Shown here in pieces: positions 8,030 to 15,583 of a stretch of DNA of 64,000 nucleotides. The stretch is taken from contig NZ_JAWXRD010000039.1 in assembly GCF_033843265.1 (NCBI RefSeq), positions 1-64,000 on the forward strand. The letters are read 5' to 3'. The translations under genes and the position numbers were made by a program. The notes beneath the pieces are model-generated. The model was not told the origin of the DNA and did no database searches. It worked only from the letters and a program-made list of their open reading frames with translations. The stretch comes from Scandinavium lactucae (GTDB lineage: Bacteria > Pseudomonadota > Gammaproteobacteria > Enterobacterales > Enterobacteriaceae). The first letter of the stretch is position 1; each line of letters opens with the position of its first letter.

Positions 8030-9403
8030 TTAACCCAAACGTGCCTGCGCATCGCGAATCGCCTGTGCCACCTGTTTCGGCGACACGCCGCCCTGAGCGG
8101 CCCGCTTATCGAGGCAGGATTGCAGCGACAGAATCGGATAAACGTCATCCCCAATCACCGCGCTGAACTTCTGCAAATCAGCAAGCGCAAGGGCTTCCAG
8201 CGGTTTACCCTGGCGAATGGCTTCAACCACCGCTTCACCGACGATATGGTGCGCTTCACGGAACGGCACGCCTTTGGCGACCAGATAATCTGCCAGCTCA
8301 GTGGCGTTGGCGTAACCCTGCTGCGCCGCTTCTTCACAACGCGGACGTTTGACCTGAATGCCGTCCAGCACCAGCGTGGCCATATGCAGGCAGTCGAGCC
8401 AGGTGTCGAGCGCATCGAACAGCCCTTCTTTGTCTTCCTGCATATCTTTGTTGTACGCCAGCGGCAGACCTTTCAGGGTCATCATCATCCCGGTCAATGC
8501 GCCCTGCACCCGGCCACATTTGCCACGAATCAGCTCCAGCGCATCCGGGTTTTTCTTCTGTGGCATCAGGGAGGAACCGGACGTCACGCGGTCAGACAGT
8601 TCAACGAAGCCCGCCTCACCGGAATTAAAGAAAATCAGGTCTTCGGCGAAACGCGACAGATGCACCATGCCGATAGACGCATTCGACAACAGCTCAAGCA
8701 CGTGGTCACGGTCGGACACGCTGTCCAGGCTGTTACGGGTCGCAGAGGCAAAGCCCAGCCAACCCGCCAGCTGTTCGCGGTCGATTTCATAGGCGGTCCC
8801 GGCCAGCGCACCGCTGCCCAGAGGGCTGACGTCCAAACGACGTAAGGTATCCTGCAAACGGCTTTCATCGCGCGCCAGCATTTCGACATATGCCAGGCAC
8901 CAGTGCGCAAAAGTCACCGGCTGCGCACGTTGCAGGTGGGTATAACCCGGCATGACCGCATCCTGATTATGCTGCGCGGTTTCAACCAGCGCGCCCTGCA
9001 ACTGGCGGTTAGCGCTCAGCAGCTCGGTAACGGTGTCTTTACACCACAGTTTCAGATCGGTAGCGACCTGATCGTTACGGCTGCGACCGGTGTGCAGTTT
9101 CTTGCCCAGCTGACCGACCTTATCGATAAGCTTACCTTCCACCCAGCTATGAATATCTTCCGCATCGCTCTGAAGAATTTGCTGCGGATTGGCCCGCACT
9201 TCTTCAAGCAATACGTTCAGCGCTTCTTCAAGCTGCTGCTGCTCAGTCGCGGTCAACACGTTAACCGTCACCAGCGCTTTCGACCAGGCCACAGAGCCAA
9301 CGATATCCTGCTCCGCCAGGCGATAGTCAAAGCGCAAAGAGTCGTTGAACTGTTTGAACCGTTGATCCGCTGCCTGAGTAAAACGCCCGCCCCAAAGTGC
9401 CAT
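8030..9403 (-). CDS. argH: Argininosuccinate lyase ArgH
   Basis: Last step of arginine synthesis: argininosuccinate to arginine and fumarate, as a cytoplasmic homotetramer of the fumarase/aspartase superfamily. The 457 aa starting MALWGGRFTQ equal E. coli ArgH. Family signature GSSLMPQKKNPD, with the catalytic serine loop, is intact, as are TGRSRNDQVATD and HLQRAQPVTFAHW. The frame is open to 9508, but the extra codons translate a REP element; the ATG at 9403 is the conserved start. It is the last gene of argCBH, 111 bp after argB, with a BIME in the gap. Arginine repression is expected through the ARG boxes upstream of argC. Confidence 0.96.
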   Translation of the reverse strand: MALWGGRFTQAADQRFKQFNDSLRFDYRLAEQDIVGSVAWSKALVTVNVLTATEQQQLEEALNVLLEEVRANPQQILQSDAEDIHSWVEGKLIDKVGQLGKKLHTGRSRNDQVATDLKLWCKDTVTELLSANRQLQGALVETAQHNQDAVMPGYTHLQRAQPVTFAHWCLAYVEMLARDESRLQDTLRRLDVSPLGSGALAGTAYEIDREQLAGWLGFASATRNSLDSVSDRDHVLELLSNASIGMVHLSRFAEDLIFFNSGEAGFVELSDRVTSGSSLMPQKKNPDALELIRGKCGRVQGALTGMMMTLKGLPLAYNKDMQEDKEGLFDALDTWLDCLHMATLVLDGIQVKRPRCEEAAQQGYANATELADYLVAKGVPFREAHHIVGEAVVEAIRQGKPLEALALADLQKFSAVIGDDVYPILSLQSCLDKRAAQGGVSPKQVAQAIRDAQARLG

Positions 9404-9438
9404 AACATGCTTCCTTCTTCGTTCTTTTGAATTTTCAT

Positions 9439-9508
9439 TGCCGGATGGCGCTACGCTTATCCGGCCTACACGCTCAGGTAGGCCCGGCAAGCTTCCGCCG
9501 CCGGGCAT
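9439..9508. repeat. REP/BIME element between argB and argH
   Basis: Two inverted REP units: GCCGGATGGCGCTACGCTTA (starts 9440) and the opposed unit read from TAGGCCCGGCAAGC to CCGCCGGGCAT. They are typical enterobacterial extragenic palindromes and can form stable hairpins in the argCBH mRNA. Confidence 0.85.
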
Positions 9509-9514
9509 AGAATC

Positions 9515-10291
9515 TTAAGCCAGAATACGCGTGCCGATTGGCGTACCGTTAAACAGCGACGGCAGTTGTTCGGCATGACGCCAGGAGGCGATATCGACCG
9601 GACGGCCCAGCGTGCGGGCTGCATCCAGCGCCGCATTCACTTTGACAATCATGCCATCGGTAATGATGCCCTGGTCGATCAGCTGTTCAGCCTTCGCGGC
9701 GGTCATTTCGGCAATGCGCTGGCCTTTGCCATCAAGAATACCGCTCACGTCTGAGAGCAGGATCAAATCTGCACCGAGCGTTGCCGCCAGTGCGGTCGCC
9801 GCCTGGTCGGCGTTGACGTTCATCAACCGACCTTCCTCGGTCACCCCGATGGAGCTCACTACCGGCAGGAAACCGCCTTCCAGCAGCGTATTGATAAGCT
9901 TCGGCGAGCCCGGCTGCGCCAGACCGACGTGACCCAGTTCTGCATCCAGTTGAGACACTTCCACGCTGTCACCATCACCGAGGTACAGGCCGACAGAGGC
10001 AATATGATGTTTCTTCGCCCACGCCAGCAGCGTTTTATTGGCGGTACCCGCCAGCGCGCCGGTAATGATGTCAATCTGATCGGCAGGCGTCACACGCAGG
10101 CCGTTCTTTTTCTGCACCGGCAGATTGAGCTGTTTCATCAGCTCATCGACCACACAGCCACCGCCATGAACGATAACCAACGGGCGCTTATGCTCAGCCC
10201 GGTAGTTCACCAGCGCGGTAAACAGACGCTCCAGCGCTTCTTCACTGTCCAGCAGCACACCACCGAGTTTGATAATTAAAGGATTCATCAT
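9515..10291 (-). CDS. argB: Acetylglutamate kinase ArgB
   Basis: Second step of arginine synthesis: phosphorylates N-acetyl-L-glutamate with ATP. The 258-aa protein starting MMNPLIIKLGG equals the E. coli length. Amino-acid-kinase motifs are visible: KLGGVLLDS at the N-terminus, IVHGGGCVVDELM (acyl-substrate loop), MNVNADQAATALA and LILLSDVSGILDGKG. Two adjacent ATGs occur (10291 and 10288); the first matches the family. It starts 10 bp after the argC stop on the same strand, so translation is likely coupled. Repressed by ArgR through the argC-argE operator. Confidence 0.96.
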   Translation of the reverse strand: MMNPLIIKLGGVLLDSEEALERLFTALVNYRAEHKRPLVIVHGGGCVVDELMKQLNLPVQKKNGLRVTPADQIDIITGALAGTANKTLLAWAKKHHIASVGLYLGDGDSVEVSQLDAELGHVGLAQPGSPKLINTLLEGGFLPVVSSIGVTEEGRLMNVNADQAATALAATLGADLILLSDVSGILDGKGQRIAEMTAAKAEQLIDQGIITDGMIVKVNAALDAARTLGRPVDIASWRHAEQLPSLFNGTPIGTRILA

Positions 10292-10301
10292 CACGTGTCC
10301 A

Positions 10302-11306
10302 TTAAAGAAGAGACTGGGTTTCGGCAAAGCCAAAACGAATGTTTGCGCACTGCACGGCCTGGGCCGCCGCGCCTTTCAGCAGGTTATCTTCTGCGGCCAC
10401 CACAATCAGGTGTTCACCCTGAACGGCAAAGCCAATGTCGCAGAACGGCAAACCGACCACATTTTTCAGCGCCGGAACGCCGGTGTCATACAAACGCACC
10501 AACGGTTTGCTGGCATAAGCCTGATTAAAGATATCGGCCACCTGGTCGCGAGTCACACCCGGTTTCAGGCGACAGGTAATGGTTTCCAGAATCCCACGTT
10601 TAAAGTTACCCAGATGTGGGGTAAAAATCACCTCTGCGCCGAGATGGGTGGTGATTTCTGGATGATGTCGGTGATTGAATACGCCATACGGTTGCAGGCT
10701 GACTTCGCAGAAGCTATTGGATATCGCCGCTTTGCGCCCGGCCCCGCTCACGCCGCTGGTCGCGTTGATCACCGGCCATTGAGAAAGATCTAACAGCCCG
10801 GCATCGATCAATGGTTTAAGCGACAGCTGAGCGGCTGTCGGATAACAACCCGGCACGGCAATCAAATTGGCTTCTTTAATGCGGTCACTGCTCCACTCCG
10901 CCAGACCGTAAACGGCCTGCGCCAGCAGCTCAGGGTGCTGGTGAGTGAAACCGTAGTATTTCTGATAAAAATCAGCATCGTTAACGCGGAACGCGCCGGA
11001 AAGGTCAAACACCACGCAGCCTGCCTCGAGGAACTGCGGTGCCAAATCATGGCTCACTTCATGCGCCGTCGCGAGGAATACCACGTCCACACCCGTACTA
11101 AATTCACGAATGTCGGACATCGGCTGCAAGGGCAAATCGACAATGCCTTTCAGCTGCGGATGCAGGTCAGAAATACACTTTCCGGCATCATTGCTTTGCG
11201 CTGAGACCGTCAAAGCGGTTATGTTCATGTGAGGATGACGATTTACGTAACTCACCAGCTCAGCGCCTGCATAACCGCTTGCGCCTACAATCAGCGTATT
11301 CAACAT
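10302..11306 (-). CDS. argC: N-acetyl-gamma-glutamyl-phosphate reductase ArgC
   Basis: Third step of arginine synthesis: NADPH-dependent reduction of N-acetylglutamyl phosphate to the semialdehyde. 334 aa, equal to E. coli. The N-terminal NADP-binding motif IVGASGYAGAELV and the catalytic cysteine motif AVPGCYPTAAQL are present, as is NHRHHPEI near the catalytic histidine. It is the first gene of argCBH. Its promoter lies in the 88-bp gap to the divergent argE together with two ARG boxes. No anomalies. Confidence 0.96.
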   Translation of the reverse strand: MLNTLIVGASGYAGAELVSYVNRHPHMNITALTVSAQSNDAGKCISDLHPQLKGIVDLPLQPMSDIREFSTGVDVVFLATAHEVSHDLAPQFLEAGCVVFDLSGAFRVNDADFYQKYYGFTHQHPELLAQAVYGLAEWSSDRIKEANLIAVPGCYPTAAQLSLKPLIDAGLLDLSQWPVINATSGVSGAGRKAAISNSFCEVSLQPYGVFNHRHHPEITTHLGAEVIFTPHLGNFKRGILETITCRLKPGVTRDQVADIFNQAYASKPLVRLYDTGVPALKNVVGLPFCDIGFAVQGEHLIVVAAEDNLLKGAAAQAVQCANIRFGFAETQSLL

Positions 11307-11329
11307 CGGGTTCCTTTATGCTCAACGAT

Positions 11330-11368
11330 AATGTATTTTTATTCACTATTACTGCATGAATATTGATA
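11330..11368. promoter_or_regulatory. Tandem ARG boxes, ArgR operator between argC and argE
   Basis: Two 18-bp imperfect palindromes separated by 3 bp: AATGTATTTTTATTCACT (11330-11347) and ACTGCATGAATATTGATA (11351-11368). Both fit the ArgR consensus TGAATnnnnATTCA with few mismatches, and the 3-bp spacing is what a hexameric ArgR needs. The pair lies between the divergent argC and argE starts, as in the E. coli bipolar operator, and should repress both directions when arginine is abundant. Confidence 0.88.
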
Positions 11369-11394
11369 CTATCACGACCTAAGGTGTGTCAACA

Positions 11395-12546
11395 ATGAAA
11401 AACAATTTACCGCCATTTATCGAGATTTATCGGGCATTGATAGCCACACCGTCCATCAGCGCCACCGAAGAATCCCTCGATCAGAGTAATGAAGGTTTAA
11501 TCAATCTGCTGGCGGATTGGTTCTCTACTCTCGGCTTTAAAGTGGCTATTGAGCCCGTGCCGGGCACCCGCCATAAATTCAACCTGCTGGCCAGCATCGG
11601 AGAAGGTGCAGGTGGGCTACTGTTAACCGGCCATACCGATACCGTGCCGTTCGATGATGGGCGCTGGACGCGGGATCCTTTCACCCTGACCGAACACGAC
11701 AACAAGCTGTACGGCCTCGGTACCGCCGATATGAAAGGTTTCTTCGCCTTTATTCTTGATGCCCTGCGCGATGTGGACGTCACTCAGTTGAAAAAGCCGC
11801 TGTATATTCTGGCCACCGCCGATGAAGAAACCAGCATGGCGGGAGCACGTTACTTCTCTGAATCCACCTCGTTGCGCCCGGACTGCGCCATCATCGGCGA
11901 ACCGACGTCGTTGCAACCAGTACGCGCGCACAAAGGCCATATTTCCAATGCCATTCGCGTGCTCGGCCAATCGGGGCACTCCAGTGATCCGGATCGCGGC
12001 GTCAATGCCATTGAGCTGATGCACGACGCTATCGGGCGCATCATGCAGTTGCGAGATTCGCTAAAAGAACGCTATCACTACGATTCCTTCGCCGTCCCCT
12101 ACCCGACGCTCAATTTGGGTGCCATTCACGGCGGGGATGCATCCAACCGTATTTGCGCCTGCTGCGAACTGCACATGGATATCCGCCCGCTACCGGGCAT
12201 GACGCTGGACGATCTTAACGGCCTGCTTACCGAAGCCCTGGCCCCAATCAGTGAAAGATGGCCGGGCCGCCTGACGGTGTCTGACCTGCATCCGCCGATC
12301 CCCGGCTATGCCTGTCCGCCAGACCATCAGCTGGTGCAGGTGGTTGAAAAACTGCTCGGTACAAAAACGGAAGTGGTGAACTACTGCACCGAAGCGCCTT
12401 ACATTCAGACCCTCTGTCCTACGCTGGTGCTCGGTCCTGGCTCAATTAATCAGGCCCATCAGCCAGACGAATACCTCGAAACGCGCTTTATTAAGCCTAC
12501 GCGCGAGTTAATTACCCAGGTCGTCCATCACTTTTGCTGGCATTAA
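11395..12546 (+). CDS. argE: Acetylornithine deacetylase ArgE
   Basis: Zinc-dependent M20-family hydrolase that releases ornithine from N-acetylornithine. 383 aa, equal to E. coli. Metal-ligand motifs are visible: LTGHTDTVPFD (His and Asp), GLGTADMKGF (bridging Asp), ADEETSMAGA (catalytic and metal Glu) and GPGSINQAHQPDEY near the C-terminus (His). The frame opens at a GTG at 11386, but the ATG at 11395 gives the conserved MKNNLPPF start and has AAGG about 10 bp upstream. Divergent from argCBH under shared ArgR control. A hairpin follows the stop. Confidence 0.96.
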   Translation: MKNNLPPFIEIYRALIATPSISATEESLDQSNEGLINLLADWFSTLGFKVAIEPVPGTRHKFNLLASIGEGAGGLLLTGHTDTVPFDDGRWTRDPFTLTEHDNKLYGLGTADMKGFFAFILDALRDVDVTQLKKPLYILATADEETSMAGARYFSESTSLRPDCAIIGEPTSLQPVRAHKGHISNAIRVLGQSGHSSDPDRGVNAIELMHDAIGRIMQLRDSLKERYHYDSFAVPYPTLNLGAIHGGDASNRICACCELHMDIRPLPGMTLDDLNGLLTEALAPISERWPGRLTVSDLHPPIPGYACPPDHQLVQVVEKLLGTKTEVVNYCTEAPYIQTLCPTLVLGPGSINQAHQPDEYLETRFIKPTRELITQVVHHFCWH

Positions 12547-12555
12547 TTCTGCCGC

Positions 12556-12578
12556 CACCCTCTCTGCCTGAGAGGGTG
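12556..12578 (+). terminator. Hairpin after argE
   Basis: CACCCTCTC (12556-12564) pairs with GAGAGGGTG (12570-12578) around a 5-nt loop. The following ATTCTCCTC has only scattered T, so it may be a weak terminator or an mRNA 3'-end stabiliser. Confidence 0.55.
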
Positions 12579-12680
12579 ATTCTCCTCACATTTCCATAAG
12601 CAGCGCTTATCTCACTGCCGCTGAGTTAAATTTGGCAAATTTCCGCCATTTTTTCGTTTGCTGAAGCGATTTCGCAACAA

Positions 12681-12710
12681 TTGACGTAGGGGTTTTTACG
12701 TGGCTTTATA
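12681..12710 (+). promoter_or_regulatory. Candidate ppc promoter
   Basis: TTGACG (12681-12686) and TTTATA (12705-12710) are spaced by 18 bp in the 284-bp argE-ppc gap, about 120 bp before the ppc ATG. This is a sequence guess only. I see nothing else definite in the gap beyond the argE hairpin. Confidence 0.4.
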
Positions 12711-12830
12711 AAGTGAAGACGAGAAAATACCGAATACCATGTCCGAACGATTTTGTATCGCCGTCAGCGGTCTCATCACGGTTGTGCGAAATCCAGGGAC
12801 ATACATAAATGAGATGGGGTGTCTGGGGTA

Positions 12831-15482
12831 ATGAACGAACAATATTCCGCTTTGCGTAGTAATGTCAGTATGCTCGGTAAGGTGCTAGGGGAAACGATTA
12901 AAGACGCCCTTGGCGAGAACATTCTTGATCGCGTTGAAACCATTCGTAAGTTGTCAAAATCCTCCCGCGCGGGCAATGAAGCCAACCGCCAGGAGTTGCT
13001 CACCACGTTACAAAATCTGTCTAACGACGAGCTGCTGCCGGTCGCCCGTGCGTTTAGTCAATTCCTGAATCTGGCGAATACCGCCGAGCAATATCACAGC
13101 ATTTCGCCAAAAGGCGAAGCGGCCAGCAATCCGGAAGTCATTGCCCGCACTCTGCGAAAACTCAAAGATCAGCCGAACCTGAATGAAGCAACCATTAAAA
13201 AAGCGGTGGAAAACCTGTCGCTGGAACTGGTGCTGACCGCTCACCCAACGGAAATTACCCGTCGGACGCTGATCCACAAAATGGTGGAAGTGAACAGCTG
13301 CCTTAAGCAGTTGGATAACAAAGATATCGCCGACTACGAGCAACACCAGCTGATGCGCCGTCTGCGTCAGCTGATTGCCCAGTCCTGGCATACCGATGAA
13401 ATCCGTAAGCATCGACCAAGCCCGGTGGATGAAGCCAAGTGGGGCTTCGCAGTGGTCGAAAACAGCCTGTGGGAAGGCGTGCCGAACTATCTGCGCGAGC
13501 TGAATGAACAGCTGGAAGATAACCTGGGCTATCAGCTGCCGGTCGATTTCGTCCCGGTCCGCTTCACCTCCTGGATGGGCGGTGACCGCGACGGTAACCC
13601 GAACGTAACCTCCGACATTACCCGCACCGTTCTGCTGCTGGGCCGCTGGAAAGCGACCGACCTGTTCCTGAAAGATGTGCAGCTGCTGATTTCCGAGCTG
13701 TCGATGGTGGAATGCACCGACGAACTGCGCGAATACGTCGGCGAAGCGGGTGCCGCAGAACCGTACCGTTATCTGCTGAAAACCCTGCGCAGCCAGCTAA
13801 TGGCAACGCAGGCATGGCTCGAAGCGCGTCTGAAAGGCGAAAAACTGCCTAAACCGGCGGGCCTGCTGACGCAAAATGAACAGCTATGGGAACCGCTGTA
13901 CGCCTGCTATAAATCTTTGCAGGCCTGCGGGATGGGCATTATCGCCAACGGCGAACTGCTCGATACCCTGCGCCGCGTGAAGTGTTTCGGCGTGCCGCTG
14001 GTGCGCATCGACGTACGTCAGGAAAGCACCCGTCATACGGAAGCGCTGGGCGAACTCACCCGCTATCTCGGCATTGGCGACTATGAAAGCTGGTCAGAAG
14101 CCGACAAACAGGCGTTCCTGATCCGTGAACTGAATTCCAAACGCCCGCTGCTGCCACGCCAATGGGAGCCGAGCGAAGAAACCCGCGAAGTGCTCGACAC
14201 CTGCAAAGTGATCGCCGAGGCACCGAAAGGTTCGGTGGCCGCCTACGTGATTTCAATGGCGAAAACACCGTCCGACGTATTGGCCGTGCATTTGCTGCTG
14301 AAAGAAGCAGGCATCGGTTTTGCCCTGCCGGTCGCACCGCTGTTTGAAACCCTTGATGACCTTAACAATGCCAACGATGTGATGACGCAGTTGCTGAACA
14401 TCGACTGGTATCGCGGCTTCATCCAGGGCAAGCAGATGGTAATGATTGGCTATTCTGACTCCGCAAAAGATGCGGGCGTGATGGCCGCCTCCTGGGCGCA
14501 GTATCAGGCGCAGGACGCGTTGATCAAAACCTGTGAAAAAGCGGGCATTGAACTGACGCTGTTCCACGGTCGCGGTGGCTCTATTGGTCGTGGCGGCGCG
14601 CCAGCTCATGCGGCGCTGCTCTCTCAACCGCCGGGCAGCCTGAAAGGCGGCCTGCGCGTGACCGAACAGGGCGAAATGATCCGCTTCAAGTATGGTTTGC
14701 CCGAAGTGACTATCAGCAGCCTGTCGCTGTATACCAGCGCTATTCTCGAAGCGAACCTGCTACCACCGCCGGAGCCAAAAGCCGAATGGCGTCACATCAT
14801 GGCCGAACTGTCGGATATCTCCTGCGACATGTATCGCGGTTATGTGCGTGAAAACAAAGATTTCGTGCCGTACTTCCGCTCTGCAACGCCGGAACAGGAA
14901 CTCGGCAAACTGCCGCTGGGTTCACGTCCGGCAAAACGTCGCCCGACCGGCGGGGTGGAATCTCTGCGTGCAATCCCGTGGATTTTCGCCTGGACTCAGA
15001 ACCGCCTGATGCTGCCCGCCTGGCTCGGTGCCGGTGCGGCGCTGCAAAAAGTGGTGGAAGATGGTAAACAGAGCGAACTGGAAACCATGTGCCGCGACTG
15101 GCCGTTCTTCTCGACTCGCCTGGGAATGCTGGAAATGGTGTTCGCCAAAGCCGACCTGTGGCTGGCGGAATATTACGATCAGCGTCTGGTGACAAAAGAG
15201 CTATGGTCGCTAGGTGCAGAGCTGCGCAAGCTGCTGGAAGCCGACATCAAAGTGGTGCTGGCTATCGCCAACGATTCACATCTGATGGCAGACCTGCCGT
15301 GGATTGCCGAGTCCATTCAGCTGCGTAACATCTACACCGACCCGCTGAACGTTCTACAGGCTGAGCTGCTGCACCGCTCACGTCTGGCAGAAGAAGAAGG
15401 CAAAGAACCGGACCCGCGTGTAGAACAAGCCCTGATGGTGACCATCGCCGGGGTTGCGGCGGGTATGCGTAACACGGGTTAA
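12831..15482 (+). CDS. ppc: Phosphoenolpyruvate carboxylase Ppc
   Basis: Anaplerotic enzyme that carboxylates PEP with bicarbonate to oxaloacetate; allosterically activated by acetyl-CoA and fructose-1,6-bisphosphate and inhibited by aspartate. The 883 aa equal E. coli Ppc. Both family signatures are intact: LTAHPTEITRR with the catalytic His near residue 138, and MIGYSDSAKDAG; the mobile loop FHGRGGSIGRGG and the extreme C-terminal MRNTG are also present. The frame opens at a GTG at 12819; the ATG at 12831 is the conserved start (MNEQYSALRSNV). It stands alone and ends in a bidirectional terminator shared with katG. Confidence 0.97.
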   Translation: MNEQYSALRSNVSMLGKVLGETIKDALGENILDRVETIRKLSKSSRAGNEANRQELLTTLQNLSNDELLPVARAFSQFLNLANTAEQYHSISPKGEAASNPEVIARTLRKLKDQPNLNEATIKKAVENLSLELVLTAHPTEITRRTLIHKMVEVNSCLKQLDNKDIADYEQHQLMRRLRQLIAQSWHTDEIRKHRPSPVDEAKWGFAVVENSLWEGVPNYLRELNEQLEDNLGYQLPVDFVPVRFTSWMGGDRDGNPNVTSDITRTVLLLGRWKATDLFLKDVQLLISELSMVECTDELREYVGEAGAAEPYRYLLKTLRSQLMATQAWLEARLKGEKLPKPAGLLTQNEQLWEPLYACYKSLQACGMGIIANGELLDTLRRVKCFGVPLVRIDVRQESTRHTEALGELTRYLGIGDYESWSEADKQAFLIRELNSKRPLLPRQWEPSEETREVLDTCKVIAEAPKGSVAAYVISMAKTPSDVLAVHLLLKEAGIGFALPVAPLFETLDDLNNANDVMTQLLNIDWYRGFIQGKQMVMIGYSDSAKDAGVMAASWAQYQAQDALIKTCEKAGIELTLFHGRGGSIGRGGAPAHAALLSQPPGSLKGGLRVTEQGEMIRFKYGLPEVTISSLSLYTSAILEANLLPPPEPKAEWRHIMAELSDISCDMYRGYVRENKDFVPYFRSATPEQELGKLPLGSRPAKRRPTGGVESLRAIPWIFAWTQNRLMLPAWLGAGAALQKVVEDGKQSELETMCRDWPFFSTRLGMLEMVFAKADLWLAEYYDQRLVTKELWSLGAELRKLLEADIKVVLAIANDSHLMADLPWIAESIQLRNIYTDPLNVLQAELLHRSRLAEEEGKEPDPRVEQALMVTIAGVAAGMRNTG

Positions 15483-15504
15483 TTTTTTGGACCCACGCAT
15501 AAAA

Positions 15505-15532
15505 AATCCCCGCTAAAAAGCGGGGATTTTTG
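15505..15532. terminator. Bidirectional terminator between ppc and katG
   Basis: AATCCCCGC (15505-15513) and GCGGGGATT (15520-15528) form a 9-bp stem, with an A-run before and a T-run after, so it can terminate ppc on the plus strand and katG on the minus strand. Confidence 0.88.
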
Positions 15533-15540
15533 TTTATATT

Positions 15541-15576
15541 GCCCGGCGACACTTTGGACTGCACGGGCCTACCAGA
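15541..15576. repeat. Single degenerate REP-like palindrome
   Basis: GCCCGGCGACAC and CACGGGCCTACCAG resemble the two arms of a REP unit, but the central part is diverged. It lies between the ppc/katG terminator and the katG stop. Confidence 0.4.
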
Positions 15577-15583
15577 CGCTGCT

